64,000 nt of DNA from Jidongwangia harbinensis (lineage in GTDB: Bacteria; Actinomycetota; Actinomycetes; Mycobacteriales; Micromonosporaceae). Both the position numbers and the translations under genes were made by a program. The stretch is taken from contig NZ_JAIWNC010000002.1 of assembly GCF_020216025.1 (NCBI RefSeq), positions 372,001 to 436,000 of the forward strand, read 5' to 3'. Under the pieces are notes generated by a model, which was not told the origin of the DNA, did no database searches, and saw only the letters and a program-made list of their open reading frames with translations. This document shows, piece by piece, positions 26,722 through 34,560 of the stretch. Numbering within the stretch: position 1 is the first letter of the stretch; every line of letters begins with the position of its first letter.

Positions 26722-29700
26722 TCTCGCGGCGCAACCGGGGGTACGGACCCCAGCCGTCGCGCAGCACGTGGATGTAGACCGCCTCCAGCGACACCTCGAT
26801 GCGTTCCGCCAGGTCGGTGTCGTCCGGCCGGCCCAGGCGTACCGCCCGCCCGAAATGGTCCAGGGCCTCCATGTGCCGCCCCTGGTCGAAGCAGCACCGC
26901 CCGGCGTTCTCGTGCACCACGCTGCGCAGCACCTCCGGCGCCTCCGAACTCGCCGCCTGCTCGAACAGCCGGTCCGCCTCCGCGAAGTCGCCGCGCAGCC
27001 GCAGCACGTGCGCCAGTTCCGCCTGCGAGATCACCAGAGCCTGGGCGTCCCCCGCGGTCTCCGCGTGCGCCAGCGCGAGCCGGCTCGCCGCCGCCGCCAT
27101 GCCCAGCTCACCGAGCAGCCGGTACACCTCCGCCCGTACGCTCAGCAGCCCCGCCCGGGCGACATGGTCGGTCTCCGCGGCGATCGGCTCGTCCAGCCGC
27201 TCACCCAGCTCCCGCAGCGCGTCCCGGTCGTCGACCACCTCCCGCAGCGTGCCGCCGTCCAGCCGCCACCGGATCGCCTCCAGGTCGGCGGCGGAGAGCG
27301 GCTTCAGCTCACCGCCCGGCGCCGGGATCTGCTCCGCCGGGGGCGCGGCCGTGGTCGCGCCGGGGGTGACGGCCGGGTGTTCACCGGTGGCGCTCTGGTG
27401 GGCCGTGACGGTGGGCTGTTCGCCGGTCGTGGTCCCGGGCCGGGCGATGGCCGGTTGTTCGCCGGTGGCGGTGCCGGCGGTGGCCCGGTGCGGGGTGACG
27501 GCCGGTTGTTCGCCGGTGATCGTGCCGAGGCCGTTCACCAGGCCGGTGATGTCGAAGTCGAGCACCAGCCCGTTGTCCGGTTCCGCGGTGGCTTCCGCCG
27601 GGGCGGCCGGGTCCATGGTGGCTTCGGCGGCGGTCCGGGTCTCGGTGGCCTTTCCGGAGCCGGACGTGTCCGCGCCGACCGGGGCGGGTGCGGGGGAGAC
27701 CGGAGCGGACTGCGGCTTGGCGAACCAGCTTCCACCCAGATCGGCGTCGGCGTAGCGGCGCGGGCCGTCCGGACCGGCCGTGGCCAGTCGGGCTACCGGT
27801 TTCGGATCGGCCGTGGCCGGCCCGGCTACCGGTTTCGGATCGGCGGAGGGTTGCGGTGCGGTCGCGTTCCGGTCCGGGGCCGCCGTCGCCCGGTCTTGCA
27901 CCGTCGCCCGGTCCTGCGTCGTCGCGGGGCCTTGCATTGTCGCCGGGCCGTGCGTCGTCGCGGGATTTTGCCTCGTCGCCGGGCTTTGCTGAGGTGCCGT
28001 CTGTGCTGGTGCAGTGGCGGACTCGGCCGGCCGTGGCGCCGCCGGCGCTGTGCCGTGCCGCGGAACCGTGGTGGCTGCCGTTTGCCGCGGCGGCGCAGCG
28101 ACCGGGATCTGCGGCGGTGCCGTCGCGGCCGGGAACGGTGCCGGCACTGCCGAGACGGGCCCGGCCTGTGGCAGTGCGGACGTGGGCCGGATCTGCGGCG
28201 ACGAAGTGGCGGCCCGGTCCGGTCGTGGCCGGGCCTCCTGCGCTGCCGGGGACAGCGGCGCTGCCGTGGACTGCGGCGCTGCCGGGGACTGCGGCGCTGC
28301 CGTGGACTGCGGCGCTGCCGGGGACTGCGGCGCTGCCGTGGACTGCGGCGCGGGCGGGCGGAAAGCCGACGGCTCCGGACCGCCCAGCGGCTCGTCCTGA
28401 GCCGGCACGTCCACGATGCGGCACCGGCCACCGTTGATCGGCGTGGGATCGACCCGGGGATGGACGCGCGGCGGCTCGGTCACCGGCGGCACAGCCCGGG
28501 CGTCCCGGGGCGCCAGCACCTGCGGACCCCGCCAGGCGTCGACCGGTGGCTGGGCCCCGAGCACCGGGTACCCCTGCGGCGGCGTCGGGACGTCCGCAGC
28601 CGGGTTCCCCGCGACCGGACCGGTGACGTCGCCGGCGTGCCGGTGCGCGCCCCGGCGAACCGTGGGCATCCCCTCCGGCGGAGTTCGCCCAGGTCCGGGC
28701 GGCCGACCGGCGGACCACGGGGACATCTCGCCCGGCGCGGCCATGGGGTTTCGGGCCGCCGACGAAATCTGGCCCGGCAGCGGAGGACGGTGCACCGGCG
28801 ACGCCATCGGGGCGCGCGGCGAGGAACCCTGTGCCGGTAGCTGAGGCAGGCCGGGTGCGCGCAGCTCCTCCGGACGCGGCGGCGGAGCCATGGCCGGCGG
28901 CGGGGGCGAGGGCGTGGCCGGCGGCGGGGGCGCGGCTTGGCGCGAGGCGGCGGGAGCCTGCCCAGCGAGCTGCGGCACGCCGTGATCCGGTCCGCTGCCG
29001 GGCAGTCCCGCAAGGTCCGACGCGGCCGCTGGCCGGCCTGCCGTGCCGGTGTGTTCGGTGGGGTCGGGTCGCTGCGCGGGTGGCCGTCCGGTCATGCCCG
29101 ACCGGGCTGCCGGCTGTCCCGCGCCGCCCGGCCTGGTTTCCTGACGTCCGGCGGAGGCCGGCCCGCTCTCCTGACGTCCGGCGCCGGTCGGCCCGCTGTG
29201 CGACGGCTGGTCGGCACTCCCGCCGACCGGCCGGCGGGCAACGTCGCGCTCGTCGAGCGGCGGGCGCGCACTTCCGTCGGCCGCGGCCGGCCGTGCGGGC
29301 TCGGCGGTACCACCGGCCGGGATCGGCGGCGGAGCCGGCGTGACCACCCGAGGCGGCGTAGCGGACGGCGGCGCGTCGACCACCCGCGGAACGGCCGGCG
29401 GGTCAGCCTTCTTGATCACCTTCGGCGGGGCCGGCGGCGCCGCCTTGCTGATCACCCGGGGGGTGGTGGGCGGCGCGGCCTTGCTGATCACCCGCGGGCC
29501 GTCGCTGGACTCGACCGTCCCACCACGGTGCTCGCCATCGGGAAGCGCACCGGCCCGCTGCCCGCCCACGAAACCCTCAGACCGTCCGTCGCTCCGGAGG
29601 TCGTCGGACCATGGGCCGCCTGGAGTCCCGGATGGCCGCTGGTCGCCTCGGGCGTTGTCGGACCACGGGCTGTCCGGGATTCCGTCGGGCTGCTCGTCGC

Positions 29701-31666
29701 TTCGGGTCCCGTCGGGCCGGGGCCGACCCGAGAGCTCGCCACGCCGATCCTCACCCGAGCGGGCCGCGCGCCGTTCGTCGTCCGGGAACCGCGCCGGCTG
29801 GTCGAACTCACCCGGTGCCGTCCGTCCGCGTCCACCCGGCCCGGACGCATCCGGAACGTCGTGGAACGCCGCGGGCACACGGTCCGTACTCCGGCGTGGC
29901 GGCCGGTACACCTCGAGCGGATCTTGGTCCACCGGCCGGTCCTCCTGCGGAGGCGCCGGGACCCGTGCCCGTCCGGCGGCGGCCGGTGGCGGTGGGGGAG
30001 TCGCGTCGAAGCCGTGCTCGGCCGGTCGCGGTTCCGGATTGGCCGGCCGGCGGCGGCGTCCACCGGGCGGCCGGATCGGGCCTTCCTCGCCGCCGTCATC
30101 CCACACGATCGCGGCCCGACCGAGGTCCCGCCGGGCGTCGAAACCGCGCTCACGAGGCTCGGACTCGCCGGACAACCCAGGTTCACCCGTCACCGGCCGC
30201 CCGGAGGCAACGCGCCCGTCCGCCGCAGCCCGCCCGGGAGCGCCGGCCCGCCCGGGAGCGCTGCGCCCATCCGTGGCGGCCCGCCCGGAAGCGTTGCGGC
30301 CGTCGGTGCCGGCCTGCCCGGGAGCGTTGCGGCCGTCGGTGCCGGCCTGCCCGGGAGCGTTGCGCCCGTCCACCGCGGCGCGGCCCGAGGCGCCCAACTC
30401 GTCCGCTGCGGGCCGTCGGTCCTCTGCCGGCCGTCCGTCCACTCCGGGCCGCCCACCAGCGACGCCCCGTCCGTCCGTGACGCCTCGGCGGTCTGTCGTG
30501 GCTCGGCCGTCCGCCGAGGCCCGGCCGGTAGCCCGCCGCCCGTCGGACCCGGGCCGGTCGGCCGGGGAGCCTGCGCCCGACCGCCCTCCCGGCGGGGTCA
30601 GACCCGCGGGGGTCGCGCGCCCAGGGTCGTCGGCGTTCTTCCGGTCGCGCCGCTTACGCCGCCCCCGGTCCAGGTCGATGACCCCGGCGCCGGTCTCGTC
30701 GAGGTCGATGACCACCCCGGCGTCGGGATCCACGTCGATGACGGCGTGCTCGTCGTCGAGATCGGTGAAGGCCACCCGCGGATCCCGATCGCGCTGGAAG
30801 ACGGCCCGGTCCCGGTCGCGCTGTGCGGCCTCGCGCTCGTCCCAGGGGGGTCCGGCCGGCGCGGCCCGTCCGGCGGCGGGCGGACGAACCGGAACCCGGC
30901 CCGGCGGAACCCGGCCCGGCGGAACCCGGCCCGGCGGAACCGGACCCGGAGAAACCCGGCCCGGCGGAACCGGACCCGGACCCGGACCCGGACCCGGGGA
31001 AACTCGGCCCGGCGGCACCCGCCCCGGCGGAAGTCGGTCGGGCGCGGGCGGCGGGTCAGCGAGCGGCGCCCGGGCGGAGGCGGCCACGTCGTCCCGGGAC
31101 CGTCCCGGCCGGGCGTCGCGCTCGGGCCGGCGCGGTGTGGCCCGGCCGGCGCCGCGGGACGGCTGCCGTTCGTCGTACCGATCGCTGCGGACCGGTGCCC
31201 GCCGCGGGCCGGCCGCCGGCCGCGTCACCTCGGGTTCCCGGTAGTCCGGCGCGTCGAAGTCGGCGCCGAGTTCCGGCCGGTTGACGTCGACGACGTCGTC
31301 GTCGGCGAGTTCGGTCGACAGATCGTGCGGCACGAAGTCCGGATCGTCCAGCCACCCGGGACGTTCGCCGTCGAAGGCCGACTGCATCAGCTTGTCGCGG
31401 CTGGCCGAACGCTGATAGCTGTCCCGGCGCTGCCGGCGGGCGGCCAGCTCGTCGTGACCGGACTCGTCGGGCTCGTCGTCCCAGGACGGTGGCCGGGCCG
31501 GGCGGCGGTTCTCGGAGCCGGACGGGCGACGGGTGGGCAGCACCGGCTCGACCATGTCCCGACGCGGGGAGTAACGATCCTCGGCGACAGCGGCGTTGTC
31601 TGTGTACGACATCGAGGAATAGTCGGAGTACTCCCCGTCCCAGTACTCGTCGTCCTCGAAGCTCAT
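26675..31666 (-). CDS. Very large low-complexity protein with C-terminal TPR-like domain
   Basis: About 1,663 residues from ATG 31666 (MSFEDDEYWDGEYSDYSS); no good ribosome site precedes it, and an upstream in-frame GTG at 31843 is possible. The N-terminus (~1-200) is acidic, tyrosine-rich and interspersed with Arg/Ser. Residues ~200-1420 are Pro/Ala/Gly/Arg-rich, predicted disordered, and built partly of tandem repeats (PPGRV, an 11-residue NAPGQAGTDGR unit, QSTAAP/QSPAAP, TGEQPA). The last ~200 residues are a folded helical domain, AWRLDG-type entry then TPR-like pairs (ARAGLLSVRAEVYRLLGELG, AQALVISQAELAHVLRLRGD, HENAGRCCFDQGRHMEAL). No signal peptide or membrane helix. The opposite strand also shows long open frames, an effect of GC bias. 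Probably a cytoplasmic scaffold or condensate-type protein; function unknown. Confidence 0.75.
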   Translation of the reverse strand: MSFEDDEYWDGEYSDYSSMSYTDNAAVAEDRYSPRRDMVEPVLPTRRPSGSENRRPARPPSWDDEPDESGHDELAARRQRRDSYQRSASRDKLMQSAFDGERPGWLDDPDFVPHDLSTELADDDVVDVNRPELGADFDAPDYREPEVTRPAAGPRRAPVRSDRYDERQPSRGAGRATPRRPERDARPGRSRDDVAASARAPLADPPPAPDRLPPGRVPPGRVSPGPGPGPGPVPPGRVSPGPVPPGRVPPGRVPPGRVPVRPPAAGRAAPAGPPWDEREAAQRDRDRAVFQRDRDPRVAFTDLDDEHAVIDVDPDAGVVIDLDETGAGVIDLDRGRRKRRDRKNADDPGRATPAGLTPPGGRSGAGSPADRPGSDGRRATGRASADGRATTDRRGVTDGRGVAGGRPGVDGRPAEDRRPAADELGASGRAAVDGRNAPGQAGTDGRNAPGQAGTDGRNASGRAATDGRSAPGRAGAPGRAAADGRVASGRPVTGEPGLSGESEPRERGFDARRDLGRAAIVWDDGGEEGPIRPPGGRRRRPANPEPRPAEHGFDATPPPPPAAAGRARVPAPPQEDRPVDQDPLEVYRPPRRSTDRVPAAFHDVPDASGPGGRGRTAPGEFDQPARFPDDERRAARSGEDRRGELSGRPRPDGTRSDEQPDGIPDSPWSDNARGDQRPSGTPGGPWSDDLRSDGRSEGFVGGQRAGALPDGEHRGGTVESSDGPRVISKAAPPTTPRVISKAAPPAPPKVIKKADPPAVPRVVDAPPSATPPRVVTPAPPPIPAGGTAEPARPAAADGSARPPLDERDVARRPVGGSADQPSHSGPTGAGRQESGPASAGRQETRPGGAGQPAARSGMTGRPPAQRPDPTEHTGTAGRPAAASDLAGLPGSGPDHGVPQLAGQAPAASRQAAPPPPATPSPPPPAMAPPPRPEELRAPGLPQLPAQGSSPRAPMASPVHRPPLPGQISSAARNPMAAPGEMSPWSAGRPPGPGRTPPEGMPTVRRGAHRHAGDVTGPVAGNPAADVPTPPQGYPVLGAQPPVDAWRGPQVLAPRDARAVPPVTEPPRVHPRVDPTPINGGRCRIVDVPAQDEPLGGPEPSAFRPPAPQSTAAPQSPAAPQSTAAPQSPAAPQSTAAPLSPAAQEARPRPDRAATSSPQIRPTSALPQAGPVSAVPAPFPAATAPPQIPVAAPPRQTAATTVPRHGTAPAAPRPAESATAPAQTAPQQSPATRQNPATTHGPATMQGPATTQDRATVQDRATAAPDRNATAPQPSADPKPVAGPATADPKPVARLATAGPDGPRRYADADLGGSWFAKPQSAPVSPAPAPVGADTSGSGKATETRTAAEATMDPAAPAEATAEPDNGLVLDFDITGLVNGLGTITGEQPAVTPHRATAGTATGEQPAIARPGTTTGEQPTVTAHQSATGEHPAVTPGATTAAPPAEQIPAPGGELKPLSAADLEAIRWRLDGGTLREVVDDRDALRELGERLDEPIAAETDHVARAGLLSVRAEVYRLLGELGMAAAASRLALAHAETAGDAQALVISQAELAHVLRLRGDFAEADRLFEQAASSEAPEVLRSVVHENAGRCCFDQGRHMEALDHFGRAVRLGRPDDTDLAERIEVSLEAVYIHVLRDGWGPYPRLRREIISSRRPDPAGGGPG
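27360..27530 (-). repeat. TGEQPA-coding degenerate repeats
   Basis: Four copies of a segment encoding TGEQPA(V/I/T) or TGEHPAV, separated by variable Thr/Ala/Gly-rich spacers, near the junction between the disordered region and the C-terminal TPR-like domain of the large protein. The spacing is roughly 14 residues. The repeats are imperfect at DNA level. Confidence 0.7.
28255..28344 (-). repeat. Five tandem 18-bp repeats (QSTAAP/QSPAAP)
   Basis: On the plus strand the unit is GCGGCGCTGCCG(T/G)GGACT, at 28255, 28273, 28291, 28309 and 28327. Units alternate strictly T, G, T, G, T at the variable base, giving alternating QST and QSP on the coded strand. That alternation means the expansion step was 36 bp. 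A sixth, diverged unit lies just before. Confidence 0.88.
30230..30390 (-). repeat. 33-bp tandem repeats in the large gene
   Basis: A 33-bp unit encoding the 11-residue TDGRNAPGQAG motif. Two copies, at 30301-30333 and 30334-30366, are identical over nearly the whole unit; flanking copies in 30230-30300 and 30367-30390 are diverged. A recent duplication is the simplest explanation. Confidence 0.8.
30889..31020 (-). repeat. 15-bp tandem repeats (PPGRV/PGPGP)
   Basis: Unit GGCGGAACCCGGCCC on the plus strand, encoding PPGRV on the coded strand, repeated several times and grading into a GGACCC hexamer run that encodes Pro-Gly alternation. It lies in the first third of the large protein's disordered region. 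Confidence 0.8.
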
Positions 31667-31992
31667 GCCGCAACCACACCGAATGGGCCGGCCGAACCGG
31701 TGAAAATGGCGGGTCGGCGGCGCAACACACGGCGGCGGTCGATGATCCGCCGGCGCCGCTGCCGCATATCCCGCCCCCGCTCTCGACGTCGTTGCCGCAC
31801 CCGTCCGCGCCCCCCAGCGCGGGTGTTCGGGAAGCGTAACCACGGGTTCGGCACCCGCGCCACCACCCGTGGGAGCGCTTCACCCGCCCCGGCGGTGCCG
31901 TTGCGGGCGTCGTCCGGCCCGGCCGCCGGACCCGGCGGGACGGGTCGTTCCACAGACAGTACGTACCCGGATGCGATCTGGTTCACCACCAC
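31663..31992 (-). CDS. Possible small arginine-rich ORF coupled to the large gene
   Basis: 109 codons from GTG 31992 whose stop overlaps the ATG of the large protein gene (ATGA). The C-terminal half is extremely basic, with runs of arginine such as MRQRRRRIIDRRRVLRRR. No family is recognised and no good ribosome site precedes the GTG, so it may be a chance frame in GC-rich DNA. The stop/start overlap, and the lack of a ribosome site for the large gene, are the only reasons to keep it as a candidate leader or coupled gene. Confidence 0.22.
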   Translation of the reverse strand: MVVNQIASGYVLSVERPVPPGPAAGPDDARNGTAGAGEALPRVVARVPNPWLRFPNTRAGGRGRVRQRRRERGRDMRQRRRRIIDRRRVLRRRPAIFTGSAGPFGVVAA

Positions 31993-32343
31993 CGGGCAGG
32001 ACGTACGTCGGATCCCGGAAATTGACGGACGGTAACCATTCCGTCGGAACGCCTGCCATTCTCAACGCCGGTCGGGACAGCGCTTCCCGCTCGGCGGGCC
32101 CGACGGAATTAAGCCATTCTTAATGGCCCCCTCAGCATCCCCACGACAATGCCGCCCGGGGTACGTCATTACGTGTCGTGACCAACGCCACCGGCGCGTT
32201 CCACGGATCAAGGCCGCCCCGGATGTCACGGTGGAGGAGCGGTCCAGCCGGGGCGGCCCGGCGTGGTGCCGGCCTGGGCTGGACCTGCGAGCCCACCGGC
32301 CGGCGGCAGCCGCCCCCGACAGTAAGTCCGCCGACCGGTCCCG
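31993..32343. other. Intergenic region upstream of the large gene, with nested repeats
   Basis: No convincing gene. The part at 32036-32126 is locally AT-rich and repetitive: ATTCCGTCGG (32038-32047) is inverted as CCGACGGAAT (32100-32109); GCCATTCTYAA occurs directly repeated at 32055-32065 and 32113-32123; ATTAAG-N5-CTTAAT (32108-32124) overlaps CCATT-N3-AATGG (32114-32126). This is the likely control region for the minus-strand large gene. The rest (32127-32343) shows nothing I recognise. Confidence 0.45.
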
Positions 32344-32375
32344 GAACGGCGGCGAGGTGCACCTCGCCGCCGTTC
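32344..32375 (-). terminator. 32-nt perfect palindrome, probable terminator
   Basis: Positions 32344-32375 read identically on both strands, so each can fold into a stem of up to 14 bp with a small loop. It begins 25 nt past the stop of the minus-strand gene 32400-32837. No T-run follows. Its perfect symmetry would also allow cruciform formation or dimer binding. Confidence 0.6.
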
Positions 32376-32399
32376 ACCCTCGATCGCCCGCCCCCACGT

Positions 32400-32837
32400 T
32401 CAGTACCGGCCGTCACCGACGAACGGCCCCACGTTCTCCGGCAACACCATCCCGGCGGCGGCCAGGTCCCGCAGCAACCCGGACAACTCGCCGCGGGTCA
32501 GGGCGCCCGGCATGTCCGGCTCCCGGTGCGGGACGTCGAGCGCCTTCGCGGCCTCGATGGCCCGTACCCCGATCGCGGCCTCCACCGCCCACAGCCGATG
32601 GGCGCGCATCGCCAGGTGCGCCGACGCACTCAGGTCGCGGTGCAGCCGCAGCAGCCGGCGCAGGTCCGCGGCGAGTTGCTGGATCGGCGGTCCGAACGGC
32701 TCGGGTGTCCGGCCGGCCCGCTCCGGCCAGATCTCCGCAAGGAACGCACACCAGCGCGGCGCATACACCACCGCCGCCCCGAGCAGGGTCGGGGTGGCGG
32801 CGATTAGGACGAGTTTGCCCACGTCCATGAGGGTCAC
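32400..32837 (-). CDS. Small membrane-anchored protein of unknown function
   Basis: 145 residues from GTG 32837, which has GGAG 4 nt upstream; ATG 32828 is an alternative and a longer frame to 32933 is less likely. One N-terminal membrane helix (KLVLIAATPTLLGAAVVYA) is followed by a cytoplasmic helical region with SIWPERAG-type linker, LAADLRRLLRLHRDLSASAHLAMRAHRLWAVEAAIGVRAIEAAKALDV. The C-terminus contains TRGELSGLLRDLAAAGMVLP. I do not recognise the family. It is transcribed toward the large gene but separated from it by the palindrome and the repeat-containing region. Confidence 0.6.
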   Translation of the reverse strand: MTLMDVGKLVLIAATPTLLGAAVVYAPRWCAFLAEIWPERAGRTPEPFGPPIQQLAADLRRLLRLHRDLSASAHLAMRAHRLWAVEAAIGVRAIEAAKALDVPHREPDMPGALTRGELSGLLRDLAAAGMVLPENVGPFVGDGRY

Positions 32838-33109
32838 GGCGCACTCCAGCGGAGGCGGTGCGGTGCGCCTCCACTCCCGACGATCCGCGTGACCGGGAAC
32901 ACCGTCAAGGCCACTTTGTGCGACATCTGACATCGATCATCGGGTACGCCTACCGGTCACGCGCGGCCCGGTGGCCTGCCGCCTTCCGGTGCGCGGCAAC
33001 CGGGTGTTCACACCACGACCGCGCGCCGACCCGAGTCCGGCCCACCCTGCGCGAGTCCTCCACCCACCGGTGTGGGTAACGTGGCCGAGGTTGCGGTAAG
33101 GAGGTAGAT

Positions 33110-34111
33110 GTGAGCCGATATGTCCGGGTCGTCGCCGCCACGGCACTGGCCGCCCTGCTGGCCGCATGCAGCGACCAGCCACGCCCCCAAGCATCCGCCC
33201 CGAACCCGGCCGCCTCCGCCCAGCCGCCCGGCGCGGGCGCGCGGTCGAATCCGGCACCGTCCGGCCCCGCACGATCCGGCCAACCGGCCGCACCGGCCCC
33301 GCCCGGCGGCGCACCCGCGCCGGGCCGCCCGGCCCAACTGCCGCTGGGCGGCACGAAGCTGTTCCCGGCCTACCGCGTGGTCGCCTACTACGGCACTGCC
33401 GGCACCAGCGTGCTCGGCGTGCTCGGCGAGGGCACGCCGGACCGGATGCTGCCCAAGCTGCGCGCGGCGGCCCGCGGCTTCGCCGGCGACCGCAAGGTTC
33501 AGGTCGCCTACGAGCTCATCGCGACCGTCGCGCAGGCCAAGCCGGGCAGCGACGGCGACTACAGCCAGATGATCGAAGAGGCCAAGATCCAGCGGTACGT
33601 CGACCAGGCGCGCCGCAACAAGGTGCTGGTGATCCTGGATCTGCAGCCGGGGCGGGGGAGTTTCCTGCCGCAGGCCCGGCGGCTGGAGCGGTTCCTGGTG
33701 CAGCCGCACGTCGGGCTGGCGCTGGATCCGGAGTGGCGGATGCCGCCGGGCAAGGTGCCGGGGCGCACCATCGGCCGGGTCAGTGCCGCCGAGGTCAACA
33801 GCGTCTCGGAGTACGTGTCGGGGCTGGTCGCCCGGCACCGGCTGCCGGAGAAGCTGTTCGTGCTGCACCAGTTCCGCTCGTCCATGATCCCGGACGTCGG
33901 CAAGGTCCAGAAGCGACCGGGCCTCGCCATGGTGCAGCACATCGACGGCTTCGGCACCCGCTCGGAGAAGGACGCCACCTGGAAGCGGTTGCGCCGGCCG
34001 CGGCAGTTCCACATGGGATACAAGCTGTTCTACGACGAGGACATCAAGCGGTACCGGGCGCGGGACGTCCTGAAGTTCAAGCCGGTGCCGGATCTGGTCA
34101 GCTTCCAGTGA
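33110..34111 (+). CDS. Secreted lipoprotein with unrecognised (possibly glycosidase-like) domain
   Basis: 333 residues from GTG 33110, with AAGGAGG ideally spaced. Signal peptide ending LLAAC (lipobox Cys20), then a ~55-residue Pro/Ala/Ser linker, then a globular domain (~80-330). The domain opens with FPAYRVVAYYGTAG and has VLVILDLQPGRGSFLPQARR, HVGLALDPEWRMPPGK, FVLHQF and VQHIDGFGTR in order. The spacing of Asp/Glu/His motifs at strand ends (LDLQPGR, LDPEWR, HIDGFG) recalls a TIM-barrel hydrolase, but I cannot assign a glycoside hydrolase family. It is anchored on the outer face of the membrane. Its 3' end overlaps the convergent PPOX gene by 14 bp. Confidence 0.75.
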   Translation: MSRYVRVVAATALAALLAACSDQPRPQASAPNPAASAQPPGAGARSNPAPSGPARSGQPAAPAPPGGAPAPGRPAQLPLGGTKLFPAYRVVAYYGTAGTSVLGVLGEGTPDRMLPKLRAAARGFAGDRKVQVAYELIATVAQAKPGSDGDYSQMIEEAKIQRYVDQARRNKVLVILDLQPGRGSFLPQARRLERFLVQPHVGLALDPEWRMPPGKVPGRTIGRVSAAEVNSVSEYVSGLVARHRLPEKLFVLHQFRSSMIPDVGKVQKRPGLAMVQHIDGFGTRSEKDATWKRLRRPRQFHMGYKLFYDEDIKRYRARDVLKFKPVPDLVSFQ

Positions 34112-34505
34112 GCCGGTTCGACCCGAGGATCCGGGTGATCGTCACCTCGATCACGACGCGCTGCGGGTTGGGCCGGGGCACGCGGTAGCGCTCGGCGTAC
34201 CGTCGTTCCGCCTCGGCCACCGCGGCCGGGTCGTCGCGGATCACCGCGAGCCCTTCCACCGTGCTCCACCGGGCGCCGTCCACCTGGCAGATCGCCACCC
34301 GTCCGTCGCCGGCCCGCACGTGCCGCACCTTCGCCGAGGTGCCCGAGCTGATCACCCGGGCCAGCCCGGACTCCGGGTCCAGGGTGGCGCCGACCGCGAC
34401 CACGTGCGGTGAGCCGTCGGCGCGCAGCGTGGTGAGCGTGCACAGGTGCCGTTCCACCCAGAACTCCCGCAGCGCCGCGGACTCCAGGGAGAGCCGCCCG
34501 CTCAC
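34098..34505 (-). CDS. PPOX-class (F420/FMN split-barrel) oxidoreductase
   Basis: 135 residues from GTG 34505. A split-barrel flavin-binding fold is indicated by FWVERHLCTLTTLRADGSPHVVAVGATLD, SGTSAKVRHVRAGDGRVAICQVDGARWSTVEGLAVI and a C-terminal VVIEVTITRILG strand. This is the pattern of actinobacterial PPOX-class F420-dependent enzymes, small dimers that reduce diverse substrates with F420H2 or bind FMN. Substrate unknown. It lies 55 nt downstream of the DUF2252 gene on the same strand, possibly co-transcribed. Confidence 0.85.
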   Translation of the reverse strand: MSGRLSLESAALREFWVERHLCTLTTLRADGSPHVVAVGATLDPESGLARVISSGTSAKVRHVRAGDGRVAICQVDGARWSTVEGLAVIRDDPAAVAEAERRYAERYRVPRPNPQRVVIEVTITRILGSNRLTGS

Positions 34506-34560
34506 GCTGGGCTGCCTTTCGCGTGCGCTCCTGGCCCTTGCTTCGCTGCGGTGCAGTCGC

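Noticed and set aside
27360..31020. CRISPR-like array in the repeat-rich region
   Set aside because: The repeats are short, in-frame, contiguous and code for Pro/Ala/Gly motifs; there are no unique spacers and no cas genes.
28937..32035. Plus-strand open frame of about 1,030 codons opposite the large TPR-tail protein
   Set aside because: The minus-strand frame continues into a folded TPR-like domain and an acidic N-terminus; the plus-strand product is uniformly Arg/Gly/Pro-rich and starts within the repeats. The low-complexity region makes this call less certain than the others.
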